Origin: Azonexus sp.
GTDB taxonomy: Bacteria > Pseudomonadota > Gammaproteobacteria > Burkholderiales > Rhodocyclaceae
Direction of reading: 5' to 3'
Assembly (NCBI GenBank): GCA_031277255.1
Contig: JAITMS010000081.1
Location: forward strand, 1 to 52,273
Length of the DNA stretch: 52,273 nt
The position numbers and the translations under genes were made by a program. Positions 16,521 through 25,123 of this stretch are shown piece by piece (within the stretch, counting starts at the first letter, position 1; the number at the start of each line of letters is the position of its first letter). The notes under the pieces are model-generated. The model did not search any database. It saw only the letters and a list, made by a program, of their open reading frames with translations, and was not told the origin of the DNA.

Positions 16521-17480
16521 ATGGCAAACCCACTCGTATCAGTTATCATTCCTTGCTTTAACAGTGAGCGTTATCTGCGATCCACGTTGAATTCAGTATT
16601 GGCTCAAACGCTGAGCGATTTTGAAATTATTGCCGTAGATGATTGTTCTACCGACTCGACGCCGCGTATCTTGGCCAAATATGCAGAGCAGGATTCTCGT
16701 ATCATTATCATACGACATGAAAAAAACTCAGGCCGCCCTGCGTATAGTAAAAACACAGCACTGAAGGCTATTCGTGGAAAATACGTGAGCCTCCTTGACC
16801 ATGATGATCTGTTTCTACCTGACAAACTGCGAGTGTCGGTGGATATGCTGGAAAAATATCCAGAGTGTGTCGCTGCATTTCACGATATCGAATTGGTTGA
16901 CAGCGATGGTAATATGTTGTCGCGCTACTTGGGTAGTTTTCTGGACGATGCACGCGATTATTTGGAGCCGGATGAGAGTGGTTACTTTATCTGCAAAGGT
17001 GATTTCTACAAGTTCCAGTCCATACGTTATGCCGCTCTGCATACCATCTCAACTACGATTTGCCCGGAGCGTATTGCTGGCGATATTTCATTCGATGTTT
17101 CCTACGGAATTTGTGATGATACCGACTTGTGGGTACGCCTGGGTATGGCAGGCTCGATAGCATATTCACCGTCTATACTGGCGTCGTATCGCCAGCATGA
17201 GACTAATATTACCCGAGATCAGGACAAGTGGGATCGAGAAACCCTGCTTTATTTGCAGAAGAACCGAGAACGTATCAAAGGTCGATTGTTGCCCGCCGAA
17301 GACGCTGCATTACGTAGGCGAATTTCGGATACCTTCGCCAACCAAGGTTGGCATATGCGCTGTGTCGGTCGTCATGGTGCGGCGACGCGTGCCTATCTCA
17401 AAGCATTGCTCTGGAGGCCAGGTATGGCGCAAGTTTTTAATGTGGTGAAGGCGCTGTTCCCTGTGCGATATCAAGCCTAG
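16521..17480 (+). CDS. Glycosyltransferase family 2
   Basis: This 319-residue GT-A enzyme has NPLVSVIIPCFNSERYLRST at the N-terminus, the nucleotide-binding DDCSTDST, and the metal-binding LDHDDLF. The acceptor part ends around residue 240 (ASYRQHETNIT). It is cytoplasmic and probably adds one sugar to the repeat unit. The gene is clearly AT-richer than those before it, so it may have been acquired separately together with the next gene. Confidence 0.92.
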   Translation: MANPLVSVIIPCFNSERYLRSTLNSVLAQTLSDFEIIAVDDCSTDSTPRILAKYAEQDSRIIIIRHEKNSGRPAYSKNTALKAIRGKYVSLLDHDDLFLPDKLRVSVDMLEKYPECVAAFHDIELVDSDGNMLSRYLGSFLDDARDYLEPDESGYFICKGDFYKFQSIRYAALHTISTTICPERIAGDISFDVSYGICDDTDLWVRLGMAGSIAYSPSILASYRQHETNITRDQDKWDRETLLYLQKNRERIKGRLLPAEDAALRRRISDTFANQGWHMRCVGRHGAATRAYLKALLWRPGMAQVFNVVKALFPVRYQA

Positions 17481-17556
17481 GGGAGTTCAGTCTATTTTTA
17501 CACACAACTCGCTGCCATGATTTCGGTTCTTGGTATTTGCTTTTGGGGATAAATAA

Positions 17557-18690
17557 TTGGGAAATTTGCTATTTGTGCTTCCATGGGATATTCATTTTGT
17601 CGGTGGGGTGAATAGCGTAGTTCGTGCACTTGCTAAACAAGCTAAAATAAATGGTAGAAAACCGTATTTGCTTATTCAAAGCTGGTCGCATAAAACGGAT
17701 AGTTATAGTGGCCAAGAAATTCCATCTATTCGCCTTCGTATGCGAGAACCTGGAGCGGGGTTTTTAAGCATTGCCAAATATATATTGGCGCTACCCAAAA
17801 CCATTTATGTGCTACGACGCATCGTATATACTTATGGCATTGATGCCATAAATATTCATTACCCTACTGCTGCCAGCTTTACATTTATACTGATGCGGCG
17901 CTTAAGTGTTTTTAGCGGCAACATAATTATATCTTTGCATGGTACTGATATTCGTAGCGCATTGGAATTGAGAGGAGTGAAAAAAATAATATGGAAATTA
18001 TTATTGCTGGGGTCTGATCATATTGTTGTCGTTTCGGAAAGTTTGCGCCAAATAACCTTGCAATTTTATGCCAATAATAAAACTTTAATTATACCGAATG
18101 GCATTGATTTTTCATTGGCGGATGAAGTCAAAAATAAAACACGGCTACCGCCAAGCCGACAGCCATATATTCTTACGGTAGGCTCTTTTGAGCCAATCAA
18201 GGGACATGATATACTATTGCATGCATTCTCTGAAATTGCTGCTGATTACCCTGCAATATATCTCGTTATTATTGGCAGATCTGGTAGCAGCAAGGCAGAG
18301 ACTGAGGCATTGGTTACGGCGCTTAATTTGCAGCAGCGGATCGTGCTGTTGTGTGATGTTGAGTATTTGGAAGTTTTGTATTATATGAAGCATGCAACTC
18401 TATTTGTTTTGCCATCTAGGTATGAATCATTTTCACTTTGTACCCTAGAAGCTGGCGCAATGGGTATCCCCGTTGTCGCGACCAACGTCGGCGGAGTAAG
18501 AGAAATTATATCAAATGAAAACCTCGGAACCCTCGTTGCCCCTGAGGATGCAAAAAGTTTAAGTAATGCGCTGGCGGTTCTGCTGGCAGATGAAGACAAG
18601 CGGGTTTTCCTGGGCGCTAATTTGTATAATTATGTGAAATCAAGGTTTTCCTGGGAGGACGCCTACCGGCGTTACTCAGATATTTTTTAA
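17557..18690 (+). CDS. Glycosyltransferase family 4
   Basis: This is a 377-residue GT-B enzyme. It shows FVGGVNSVVRALAKQA at the N-terminus, LHGTDIRSALE, the GSFEPIKGHDILLHAF donor-site loop and the E-x7-E element in SRYESFSLCTLEAGAMG. The start is TTG at 17557 behind GGGGAT. Base composition is strongly AT-rich, with many ATA and AAA codons, unlike the flanking genes. It is the best candidate for a recently transferred gene in the window. The 76-base gap before it and the 107 bases after it show no clear signals. Confidence 0.9.
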   Translation: MGNLLFVLPWDIHFVGGVNSVVRALAKQAKINGRKPYLLIQSWSHKTDSYSGQEIPSIRLRMREPGAGFLSIAKYILALPKTIYVLRRIVYTYGIDAINIHYPTAASFTFILMRRLSVFSGNIIISLHGTDIRSALELRGVKKIIWKLLLLGSDHIVVVSESLRQITLQFYANNKTLIIPNGIDFSLADEVKNKTRLPPSRQPYILTVGSFEPIKGHDILLHAFSEIAADYPAIYLVIIGRSGSSKAETEALVTALNLQQRIVLLCDVEYLEVLYYMKHATLFVLPSRYESFSLCTLEAGAMGIPVVATNVGGVREIISNENLGTLVAPEDAKSLSNALAVLLADEDKRVFLGANLYNYVKSRFSWEDAYRRYSDIF

Positions 18691-18797
18691 CCGCGGTGGT
18701 TTTCACATAAACACATGGCTCTATTCCTATTTGAAAATCTGTCTTATTATCTGTGCTATCGATATTGTTGACTATTCTTCTGGTTGGGCAGAGATGG

Positions 18798-20486
18798 ATG
18801 ATTGATATGGAATTTCATGACTTTGGAAATGATATAAAAATCACGGCTTCCGGCAATATTCCACAAACGCCGGTTAGACGGGTGGCGGACGATCAGACCG
18901 GAGCGGCGGCGCATTGGCTGGCTGCCTATGAGCAGCGCGGCGTCAATGCGCCGCAGGCGGTCAAGGGCGTGTTTTCTGTTGTTATCAACTGGCCGGATGG
19001 CAAGGTATTTTGCGCGGTCGACCGGTTTTCCATCCATTCGTTATGCTACCAGGTCGTCGGTGGCGTGTTGCGGGTGGCCGAACGGGCCGACGAATTGGCT
19101 GGCGTTGATGGCGAGATTGATCCCCAGGCGCTTTACGATTATCTCTATTTCCATATGATTCCGTCGCCGCGGACGGTGTTCAAGGAGGTTTTCCGCCTGC
19201 CAGCCGGTCATTACGCCTTGTTCGAGAATGGCCGCTTGACGGTTGCGCCGTGGTGGCAGCCGCATTTTGATGAGGCAAAACGGGCGCCGTTGGCCGAACT
19301 GAAGGCGGAATTCCGGCAAATTCTGCGCGATGGCGTGCGCGATCAGGTGGCGGGTAGCACAGGTTGTTTCTTGAGCGGCGGCACTGACAGTTCGACGCTG
19401 GCCGGTTTGTTGCGCGAAGTGACGGGGCAAGCGGCGCGGGCTTTTTCCATCGGTTTTGCGGCGACCGGCTATGACGAGATGGAGTATGCCCGCATCGCCG
19501 CCCGCCAGTTTGGCGCCGAACACCACGCTTATTATGTGACGCCGGATGATCTGGTGGCCGCTATTCCCCTGGTCGCCACGTCTTACGACCAACCTTTTGG
19601 CAATTCCTCGGTGCTGCCTGCTTATTACTGCGCCAAGGCGGCGCGTGAGGTGGGGCTGACCCGGATTCTGGCGGGTGATGGCGGTGACGAGTTGTTTGGC
19701 GGCAATGTCCGTTACGCCAAGCAGCGGGTGTTCGGGGCTTACGAGCGGATTCCCGGCTTCTTGCGGCGTGGTTTTCTGGAGCCGCTGTTGACGGGTAGCG
19801 CCTGGCCGGGCCGCGTTCCCGGACTCAAGAAAGCGGTCAGTTACGTCGAGCAGGCCAGCGTGCCGATGCCGGACCGGATGCAGATGTACAACCTTCTGAC
19901 CCGGCTGGGTCTGAGCGAGGTGCTGACGCCGGAATTTCTCGCCCAGGTTGAGCCGGAGGATGCCTTGCGCCAGCAGCGGGAAACCTGGCGGGCAACCGAT
20001 GCCCGTTCGCTGGTCAACCGGATGCTGTGGTACGACTGGAAATACACGCTGGCCGACAACGATCTGCCGAAAGTGCTGGGTTCGACCCGGCTGGCTGGTC
20101 TGGAAGTTGGCTTTCCCTTCCTTGACGACCGCCTGATTGATTTTTCGCTCCGCCTCGACCCTGAACTCAAGCTCAAGGGTCTGACCTTGCGCTGGTTCTT
20201 CAAGGAGGCACTGAAGGATTTTCTGCCGCCGGAGATCATTGCCAAGAAGAAACACGGTTTTGGTCTGCCATTCGGCGTCTGGGTGGTTGAACACGCGGCG
20301 CTGCGCCAACTGGCTGTTGATTCCCTCAATGATCTGCGCGCTTGCCGGATTGTCCGCGGTGATTTCCTCGATCGCTTGCTCAAGGATTACCTGCCGCAAT
20401 ATCCCGGTTACTATGGCGAACTGGTCTGGATTCTGATGATCCTCGCCCAGTGGTTGCGGGCGCGGCCCCGTTCCTTTGCCGCCTGA
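18798..20486 (+). CDS. Asparagine-synthase-like amidotransferase lacking the glutaminase Cys
   Basis: This roughly 562-residue protein of the AsnB fold starts at ATG 18798 (MIDMEFHDF), behind GGGCAGAG. Its synthetase domain is intact, with the PP-loop FLSGGTDSSTL, GDGGDELFGG and KKKHGFGLPFG. The N-terminal domain aligns only in its later part (VFCAVDRFSIHSL, DELAGVDGEIDP) and has no MCG, so it cannot release ammonia from glutamine in the normal way. It may take ammonia directly, adenylate or ligate another nucleophile, or be structural. An alternative start at 18753 adds a hydrophobic leader but no Cys. A complete paralogue is encoded at 27555-29462. Confidence 0.85.
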   Translation: MIDMEFHDFGNDIKITASGNIPQTPVRRVADDQTGAAAHWLAAYEQRGVNAPQAVKGVFSVVINWPDGKVFCAVDRFSIHSLCYQVVGGVLRVAERADELAGVDGEIDPQALYDYLYFHMIPSPRTVFKEVFRLPAGHYALFENGRLTVAPWWQPHFDEAKRAPLAELKAEFRQILRDGVRDQVAGSTGCFLSGGTDSSTLAGLLREVTGQAARAFSIGFAATGYDEMEYARIAARQFGAEHHAYYVTPDDLVAAIPLVATSYDQPFGNSSVLPAYYCAKAAREVGLTRILAGDGGDELFGGNVRYAKQRVFGAYERIPGFLRRGFLEPLLTGSAWPGRVPGLKKAVSYVEQASVPMPDRMQMYNLLTRLGLSEVLTPEFLAQVEPEDALRQQRETWRATDARSLVNRMLWYDWKYTLADNDLPKVLGSTRLAGLEVGFPFLDDRLIDFSLRLDPELKLKGLTLRWFFKEALKDFLPPEIIAKKKHGFGLPFGVWVVEHAALRQLAVDSLNDLRACRIVRGDFLDRLLKDYLPQYPGYYGELVWILMILAQWLRARPRSFAA

Positions 20487-20508
20487 TAGCAGATGAGAAG
20501 CGTTTCCT

Positions 20509-21948
20509 TTGTCCACCCGCAAAACCCTCGCCTTCTCTTTTCTTGACCGTTATTCGGGACTGGTTGTTCATACTCTCTCGTCGATGGTCATCGCCCGGCT
20601 ACTGACGCCGGCGGAAATCGGCGTCTATTCGGTGACCATGGTTCTGCTCGGTTTCATCGCCACCTTCCGCGATCTGGGGGCCGGGCAATATCTGGTGCAG
20701 AACAAGTCGCTGACAGAAGAAAAAATGCGCGCCACCTGGAGTGTGCAATTGGGACTCGGCCTTTTTTTTGCCGCGCTACTGACGGCAGCGGCGCTGCCGG
20801 TCGCCCGCTTTTACGGCGAGCCGCGGATGGTTGAGATCATGCTGGTGCTGGCTTTGAATTTTGCCATTACGCCCTTTTTGGGCTATCCCTACGCCTGGTT
20901 GATCCGGGAAATGCGCTTCGGCTCGATTGCCAGCTTGCGTTTTCTCAGCGCACTGGCCCATGCGGTTACCGCCATCATTTTGGCTTGGGCAGGTTTCGGC
21001 CCGGTCAGCTTGGCTTGGGCCAATGCCTTCTCCACCATCGCTGCCCTTGTCGCCCTCTGGATTTTCGTTCGTCCACGCTTGCGCTGGCGACCGATCAAAC
21101 ACGGCATTGGCGATGTCGTCTCCTTCGGCGGCAAGCTGACGGCGACCTCGCTGATGAATACCTTGTCCAGCGGCGCTCCTGAGTTGCTGCTCGGTAAATT
21201 ACAAAACATGGCGGCGGCTGGCTTGTTCAGCCGCGGGCTGGGTTTGGTGATGATGTTCCACCGTCTGGTTCTCGATGCAGTCAATTCGGTGGCTCTGCCT
21301 TACTTCGCTCGCCGGTCGCGCGAATCATGCGATCTCGGCGCTCCCTTCCTGATTGCCATGGAACTGACCACCGGGCTGGGCTGGGCCTTTCTCAGCAGCA
21401 TCGCCCTGATGGCCTATCCGGCCATCCGCATTCTCTATGGCACGCAGTGGGATGCCGCCGTCGATCCGGCGCGCTGGTTGGCCGTCGCCTGCGCCGTTGC
21501 CATTCCGACCGCCATCTGTTCGCCGCCTCTGATCGGCATCGGTGCCATAAACGATGTACTTAAGGCGACCCTGCTGTCGATGCTGACGGCTTTTGTAGCG
21601 ACAGCGCTTGGCGCGCTGTCCGGCCCTTTGTTGCTTAGTCAGTGCCTGATCGCTTCCGGGCTACTGTCATCGGCGTGCTGGATCTACGTAGTGCGCAAGC
21701 ATATTGCTTTTACTACCCGGGCGCTGTTGCGCGCTTGGGGCAAAAGCCTGCTGGTCTCGCTTGGCGCCTCGGCGGCTTCGGTGGCGGTGATTTTCCATTG
21801 GGGCTGGCGCCCCGATCAATTGCTGCTGTCAGCCCTCTGTTCTGGCGTTGGCGGTGCGCTCGGCGGGTTGTTCGCGGCTTGGGTCAGCGGCCATCAGTTG
21901 TGGGTTGAGATCAACCGCCTCTATTCAACTTGGCTCAAGCGTTCGTGA
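20509..21948 (+). CDS. Oligosaccharide flippase (Wzx-like, MOP superfamily)
   Basis: This is a 479-residue polytopic inner-membrane protein with about 12-14 predicted helices. The N-terminus is typical of Polysacc_synt proteins: DRYSGLVVHTLSSMVIARLL, then TPAEIGVYSVT and DLGAGQYLVQ. It would flip lipid-linked repeat units across the inner membrane. The start is TTG at 20509; the nearby ATG at 20493 is out of frame. It ends the plus-strand cluster and converges with the deacetylase, leaving 18 bases between the stops and no obvious terminator. Confidence 0.9.
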   Translation: MSTRKTLAFSFLDRYSGLVVHTLSSMVIARLLTPAEIGVYSVTMVLLGFIATFRDLGAGQYLVQNKSLTEEKMRATWSVQLGLGLFFAALLTAAALPVARFYGEPRMVEIMLVLALNFAITPFLGYPYAWLIREMRFGSIASLRFLSALAHAVTAIILAWAGFGPVSLAWANAFSTIAALVALWIFVRPRLRWRPIKHGIGDVVSFGGKLTATSLMNTLSSGAPELLLGKLQNMAAAGLFSRGLGLVMMFHRLVLDAVNSVALPYFARRSRESCDLGAPFLIAMELTTGLGWAFLSSIALMAYPAIRILYGTQWDAAVDPARWLAVACAVAIPTAICSPPLIGIGAINDVLKATLLSMLTAFVATALGALSGPLLLSQCLIASGLLSSACWIYVVRKHIAFTTRALLRAWGKSLLVSLGASAASVAVIFHWGWRPDQLLLSALCSGVGGALGGLFAAWVSGHQLWVEINRLYSTWLKRS

Positions 21949-21966
21949 TCTGGCCAAATGACCAGT

Positions 21967-22935
21967 TCAGTTTGCTCTTGCCAAGGTCGTCAGGCTACGC
22001 AAGGCAAAGCGTAGCGGCGTGCGGTCCCAGGGGGTGAAGCGAGGGAGTTGGAACATGCCGGAAGCGCTGGTCGCGCATGCTTGGCGGGTCGTCACGGCGG
22101 CGATGAAACCAGCCTGACGGACCATTTCGCTGTGACGGGCTGAGTAATCGCGGTCGGGGATACCGCTGGGATAGGCGAAAACCTGCACCGGCTCGTCAAG
22201 CAGTTCTTCCAGTTCACGCTTGCCGGTGGCAATTTCCGCCAGCGCGGTGACATCATCCAAGTTTTCGAGAATCGGGTGGGTCTGGGTGTGACCGCCGATT
22301 TCCGCACCCTCGCTGGCAAGCTGGCGCAATTGCTGGTGCGTCATCATCAGCTCGCTGGCGGCTGGCACGGCGCAGCGGATGGCGATTTGCCGCGCAATTT
22401 CGCTACGCTGCCGGTGCTCAAAATATTTGAGTTTACCCAGTACGGCCCGGTAGCCGCGCACCCGTGCCGTTACGTCATTGAGTGGATGGCGGCCAAGGCC
22501 GAAGGCATCGAGATCGAGCTCATCGGTTTGGGCGAGTCGGAAGGCTGTGATCACGTCGTCGTTCCACATGTGGCCGCCTTCGAGAAAGGCAGTGGCAATG
22601 AAGAAAGTCGCTGATACACCGTAGCGCTTGAGAATGGGCCAGGCGACTAGCAGGTTATTGGTGTAACCATCGTCAAAGGTGATGCTGGCAGCAGCGGGCG
22701 GTAGGGTACCTGCCTGCAGGCGGCGGGCGGCTTCACTGAGTGGCAGAACGTTGAAGGTGCGGGTAATGAAGCGAACCATCCAGTCGAATTGCTTCGCTGA
22801 TGGCTCGAACGGCAACAGAGGATCAGCCAGTGGGAGAACGCGGTGAAAAATGAAAATGCTAAGCTTTGCCGACGGCCCGGCAGGAGAAAGCAATCTGCAA
22901 AGCGGTTTTATGATCCGCATGTCTGGTTCCAGCAT
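21967..22935 (-). CDS. Polysaccharide deacetylase (NodB domain)
   Basis: This 322-residue member of carbohydrate esterase family 4 has the NodB motif 1 in SITFDDGYTNN, the metal-binding His pair in GGHTQTHP, and FAYPSG later. It would remove N-acetyl groups from the polymer. The start is the ATG immediately after the upstream TAA; MRIIKPL five codons in is an alternative. It is the last gene of the long minus-strand operon and differs from the XrtA-type deacetylase at 36908-37747. Confidence 0.9.
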   Translation of the reverse strand: MLEPDMRIIKPLCRLLSPAGPSAKLSIFIFHRVLPLADPLLPFEPSAKQFDWMVRFITRTFNVLPLSEAARRLQAGTLPPAAASITFDDGYTNNLLVAWPILKRYGVSATFFIATAFLEGGHMWNDDVITAFRLAQTDELDLDAFGLGRHPLNDVTARVRGYRAVLGKLKYFEHRQRSEIARQIAIRCAVPAASELMMTHQQLRQLASEGAEIGGHTQTHPILENLDDVTALAEIATGKRELEELLDEPVQVFAYPSGIPDRDYSARHSEMVRQAGFIAAVTTRQACATSASGMFQLPRFTPWDRTPLRFALRSLTTLARAN

Positions 22936-23853
22936 TTATTTTTCGGCAAGAGCCGCACAGGTTGCACGGGCGGCACGGGCATAGCGGTTGGTTTTGAAGC
23001 GAACATAGCCAATGAAATGAAGAAATACTGTTTCCGGTTGTTCTCTTCCTGGATGGCAATATTTGGGGTGAGGCAAAACGATGGCTTGGGGAGAGTTCGA
23101 GACCATGAAATTGGAAGCGAACTGTTCGCTTCCCCATGCAGACCATTTATCTCCCAGTGCTTTCGCCATGGAGTTGCTAAAAATTTTCAATTTATCGAGA
23201 TTGAAGCATTTTGCCGAAAAACCAGAAAATCCGGCACAGCCTCTGACGTAACGTAATTTCTGATAATCGGCCAAGCAATCCATATTGGCTTCGGCGAGAA
23301 TTTGGATATGTTCTCCGGATTCAACGTATTTTTTTGCCCAAGCTGTTGCTTCGGCACAAGAGATGAAGTCTTGGCCATCCTCGGTGGCAAGCACGAATGA
23401 CGTGGATTCTGCAACCGCCTTTTTGACTTCTGGAATTTCTGACAAAGTAACTGTATCTGCGTCGAGCTGAACCACATAAGTGTCCTGGCAATATTCGGCG
23501 ATGGCAATTAGACGCTCCCAGCAACCTCCCTGCGGTATTCCGGCAACTCGGTAATTTTCAGCTGAAACAAACTGGATACCGTTGATATGGGCTGTAATTT
23601 TCTGGTGATCCTCATCAGTGATGGTCGGATCGGTAACGACAATGATGTGTTGCGGCGAGAAAAAAAGGCAAAATGATTTGATGGCCAGCAGATATGAGTC
23701 AACGTCACGGTGATGCACCATGGAGAGTACTGTAAACTTACCCAAGCCCGTGCGGATTGGGGCTGAAGCCACTATCTGCCGCAGCGCTTTTTCAAAGCGG
23801 CGGCGATTTGCTAAGTTTTTTAATTTATCTATCAACAATTTGACATTAAGCAT
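22936..23853 (-). CDS. Putative GT-A-like glycosyltransferase, family not recognised
   Basis: I do not recognise this 305-residue protein with certainty. It has a GT-A look: alternating strands near FTVLSMVHHRDVDSYLLAI and IIVVTDPTI, then VVQLDADTVTL with a DxD motif and a late KYCHP. Other parts are YVRGCAGFSGFS and WGSEQFASNF. No signal peptide or membrane segment is seen. It lies directly between the O-ligase and the deacetylase genes, with lower GC than its neighbours, and probably decorates the polymer. The DxD supports a metal-dependent sugar transferase, but a binding-only role is possible. Confidence 0.6.
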   Translation of the reverse strand: MLNVKLLIDKLKNLANRRRFEKALRQIVASAPIRTGLGKFTVLSMVHHRDVDSYLLAIKSFCLFFSPQHIIVVTDPTITDEDHQKITAHINGIQFVSAENYRVAGIPQGGCWERLIAIAEYCQDTYVVQLDADTVTLSEIPEVKKAVAESTSFVLATEDGQDFISCAEATAWAKKYVESGEHIQILAEANMDCLADYQKLRYVRGCAGFSGFSAKCFNLDKLKIFSNSMAKALGDKWSAWGSEQFASNFMVSNSPQAIVLPHPKYCHPGREQPETVFLHFIGYVRFKTNRYARAARATCAALAEK

Positions 23854-23881
23854 TCTTTAATCCAGTATGCGATAATATTTT

Positions 23882-25123
23882 TTATTTGACCAGCCCCAAT
23901 TCTTTGTCGGAAAAATATTTTGCTAAAATAACGATGACCATGACATTGTACGGCAGATCAAAGTAGGCAAGGCTGAGAAAGGCACCGCCGACAGCGTAAC
24001 CTACCATGCTGGCTTGAACCATGGCGCCCAGGTCACGGGTCCAGGCGAGCGATGGTTGTTGGGTGCCGGTTTTCATCAGCTTGCTGGCCGTTCTCCAGGT
24101 TACCAGTCCAAGCAATAAAAAAAGCGTCAGGCCAATGAAACCGTGTTCTCCCAGTATCTGAAAATAGATGCTGTGGGCGGCATGAATATCGCGAGGATTC
24201 GGCGCGTACATGGCAAAAACTGTCGCGTTGTAAATTGAAAAACCGCCGCCCAGGAAGCGATCCTTCGCCAGATTCCACGTCATGTGCCAGGCATTGATGC
24301 GGCCCAGGGCAGAGGCGTCTTGATCGTAGGTTTCGATGGTTTCCATGCGCGACCACCATGCTTCTGGCATGAACGGAAAAATGAGGAAAGCGATGGCAAT
24401 GGCCATCAAGCCGAAAACCAGTTTTTGCCGACCGCGTATCCAGATCAGAATGGTCATTGCAACCAGCGCCAGTAACGCACCACGCGAATGAGTGCCAAGA
24501 GCCATGATAGCGGAGAGAATCATGGCGGCGCTCATCAGGTGGCGCTGCCACCTGGCCGTCATCTGAAGTTGCAGATAGCGCATCAGAGGAATAACCATGA
24601 TAACCGCCAGGGCAATTTCATTATTGCCGCCAATGAAACCACCTGGCCCCCATACCCGGTGGTTTCCGCCGGTCAGCAGTGTGAAAAGCCCCCCCTTGAC
24701 GCCATAAAAACCAATGGAAAAAACCATGATCCAGATATAGATATTCATTTTTTGCGGCAAATTAATCAGCGCCAGCGTAACAAATAACATCAAAAAGATC
24801 TTGATTGAGCGATCCCATAATGGCAGGCTGGCGTCAAAATACATGGAAAATGGCAGTGTCAAGGTAATCCATACGACAAAGGCGGCGAGTAGCCATGTCG
24901 CTGGAGAGATGAAAGGATTTTGCTTTTCCCGCGAGAAAACGAGTCCGATCAGTGTCGCAATCCCGACGATCATGGCGACCGGCATTGAAGCGGAGGCATA
25001 GCCCCATTGCTGATGTGGGTTCATCAAACTGACCCAAGTCCAGAGAATAATGCCGAGCCATGGTTTCTTCAGCGCCGCCGCTGAACCAACCAGGATGATG
25101 GTCATCATCAGCAGGTCGCGCAT
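23882..25123 (-). CDS. O-glycosylation ligase, exosortase A system-associated
   Basis: This is a 413-residue polytopic inner-membrane protein of the O-antigen ligase family. It matches the XrtA-associated type (TIGR03097), with WTWVSLMNPHQQWGYA near the N-terminus, GGNHRVWGPGGFIGGNNE in the middle and AAHSIYFQILGEHGFIGL in the periplasmic catalytic loop. It would polymerise or transfer the glycan, possibly onto sorted proteins. It overlaps the upstream glycosyltransferase by 16 bases. The length is normal for the family, unlike the 807-residue ligase at 14047-16470. Confidence 0.92.
   Translation of the reverse strand: MRDLLMMTIILVGSAAALKKPWLGIILWTWVSLMNPHQQWGYASASMPVAMIVGIATLIGLVFSREKQNPFISPATWLLAAFVVWITLTLPFSMYFDASLPLWDRSIKIFLMLFVTLALINLPQKMNIYIWIMVFSIGFYGVKGGLFTLLTGGNHRVWGPGGFIGGNNEIALAVIMVIPLMRYLQLQMTARWQRHLMSAAMILSAIMALGTHSRGALLALVAMTILIWIRGRQKLVFGLMAIAIAFLIFPFMPEAWWSRMETIETYDQDASALGRINAWHMTWNLAKDRFLGGGFSIYNATVFAMYAPNPRDIHAAHSIYFQILGEHGFIGLTLFLLLGLVTWRTASKLMKTGTQQPSLAWTRDLGAMVQASMVGYAVGGAFLSLAYFDLPYNVMVIVILAKYFSDKELGLVK

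Noticed and set aside
21940-21985. Terminator between the convergent flippase and deacetylase genes
   Set aside because: Only a four-base CTGG/CCAG pairing is present, with no T-run.
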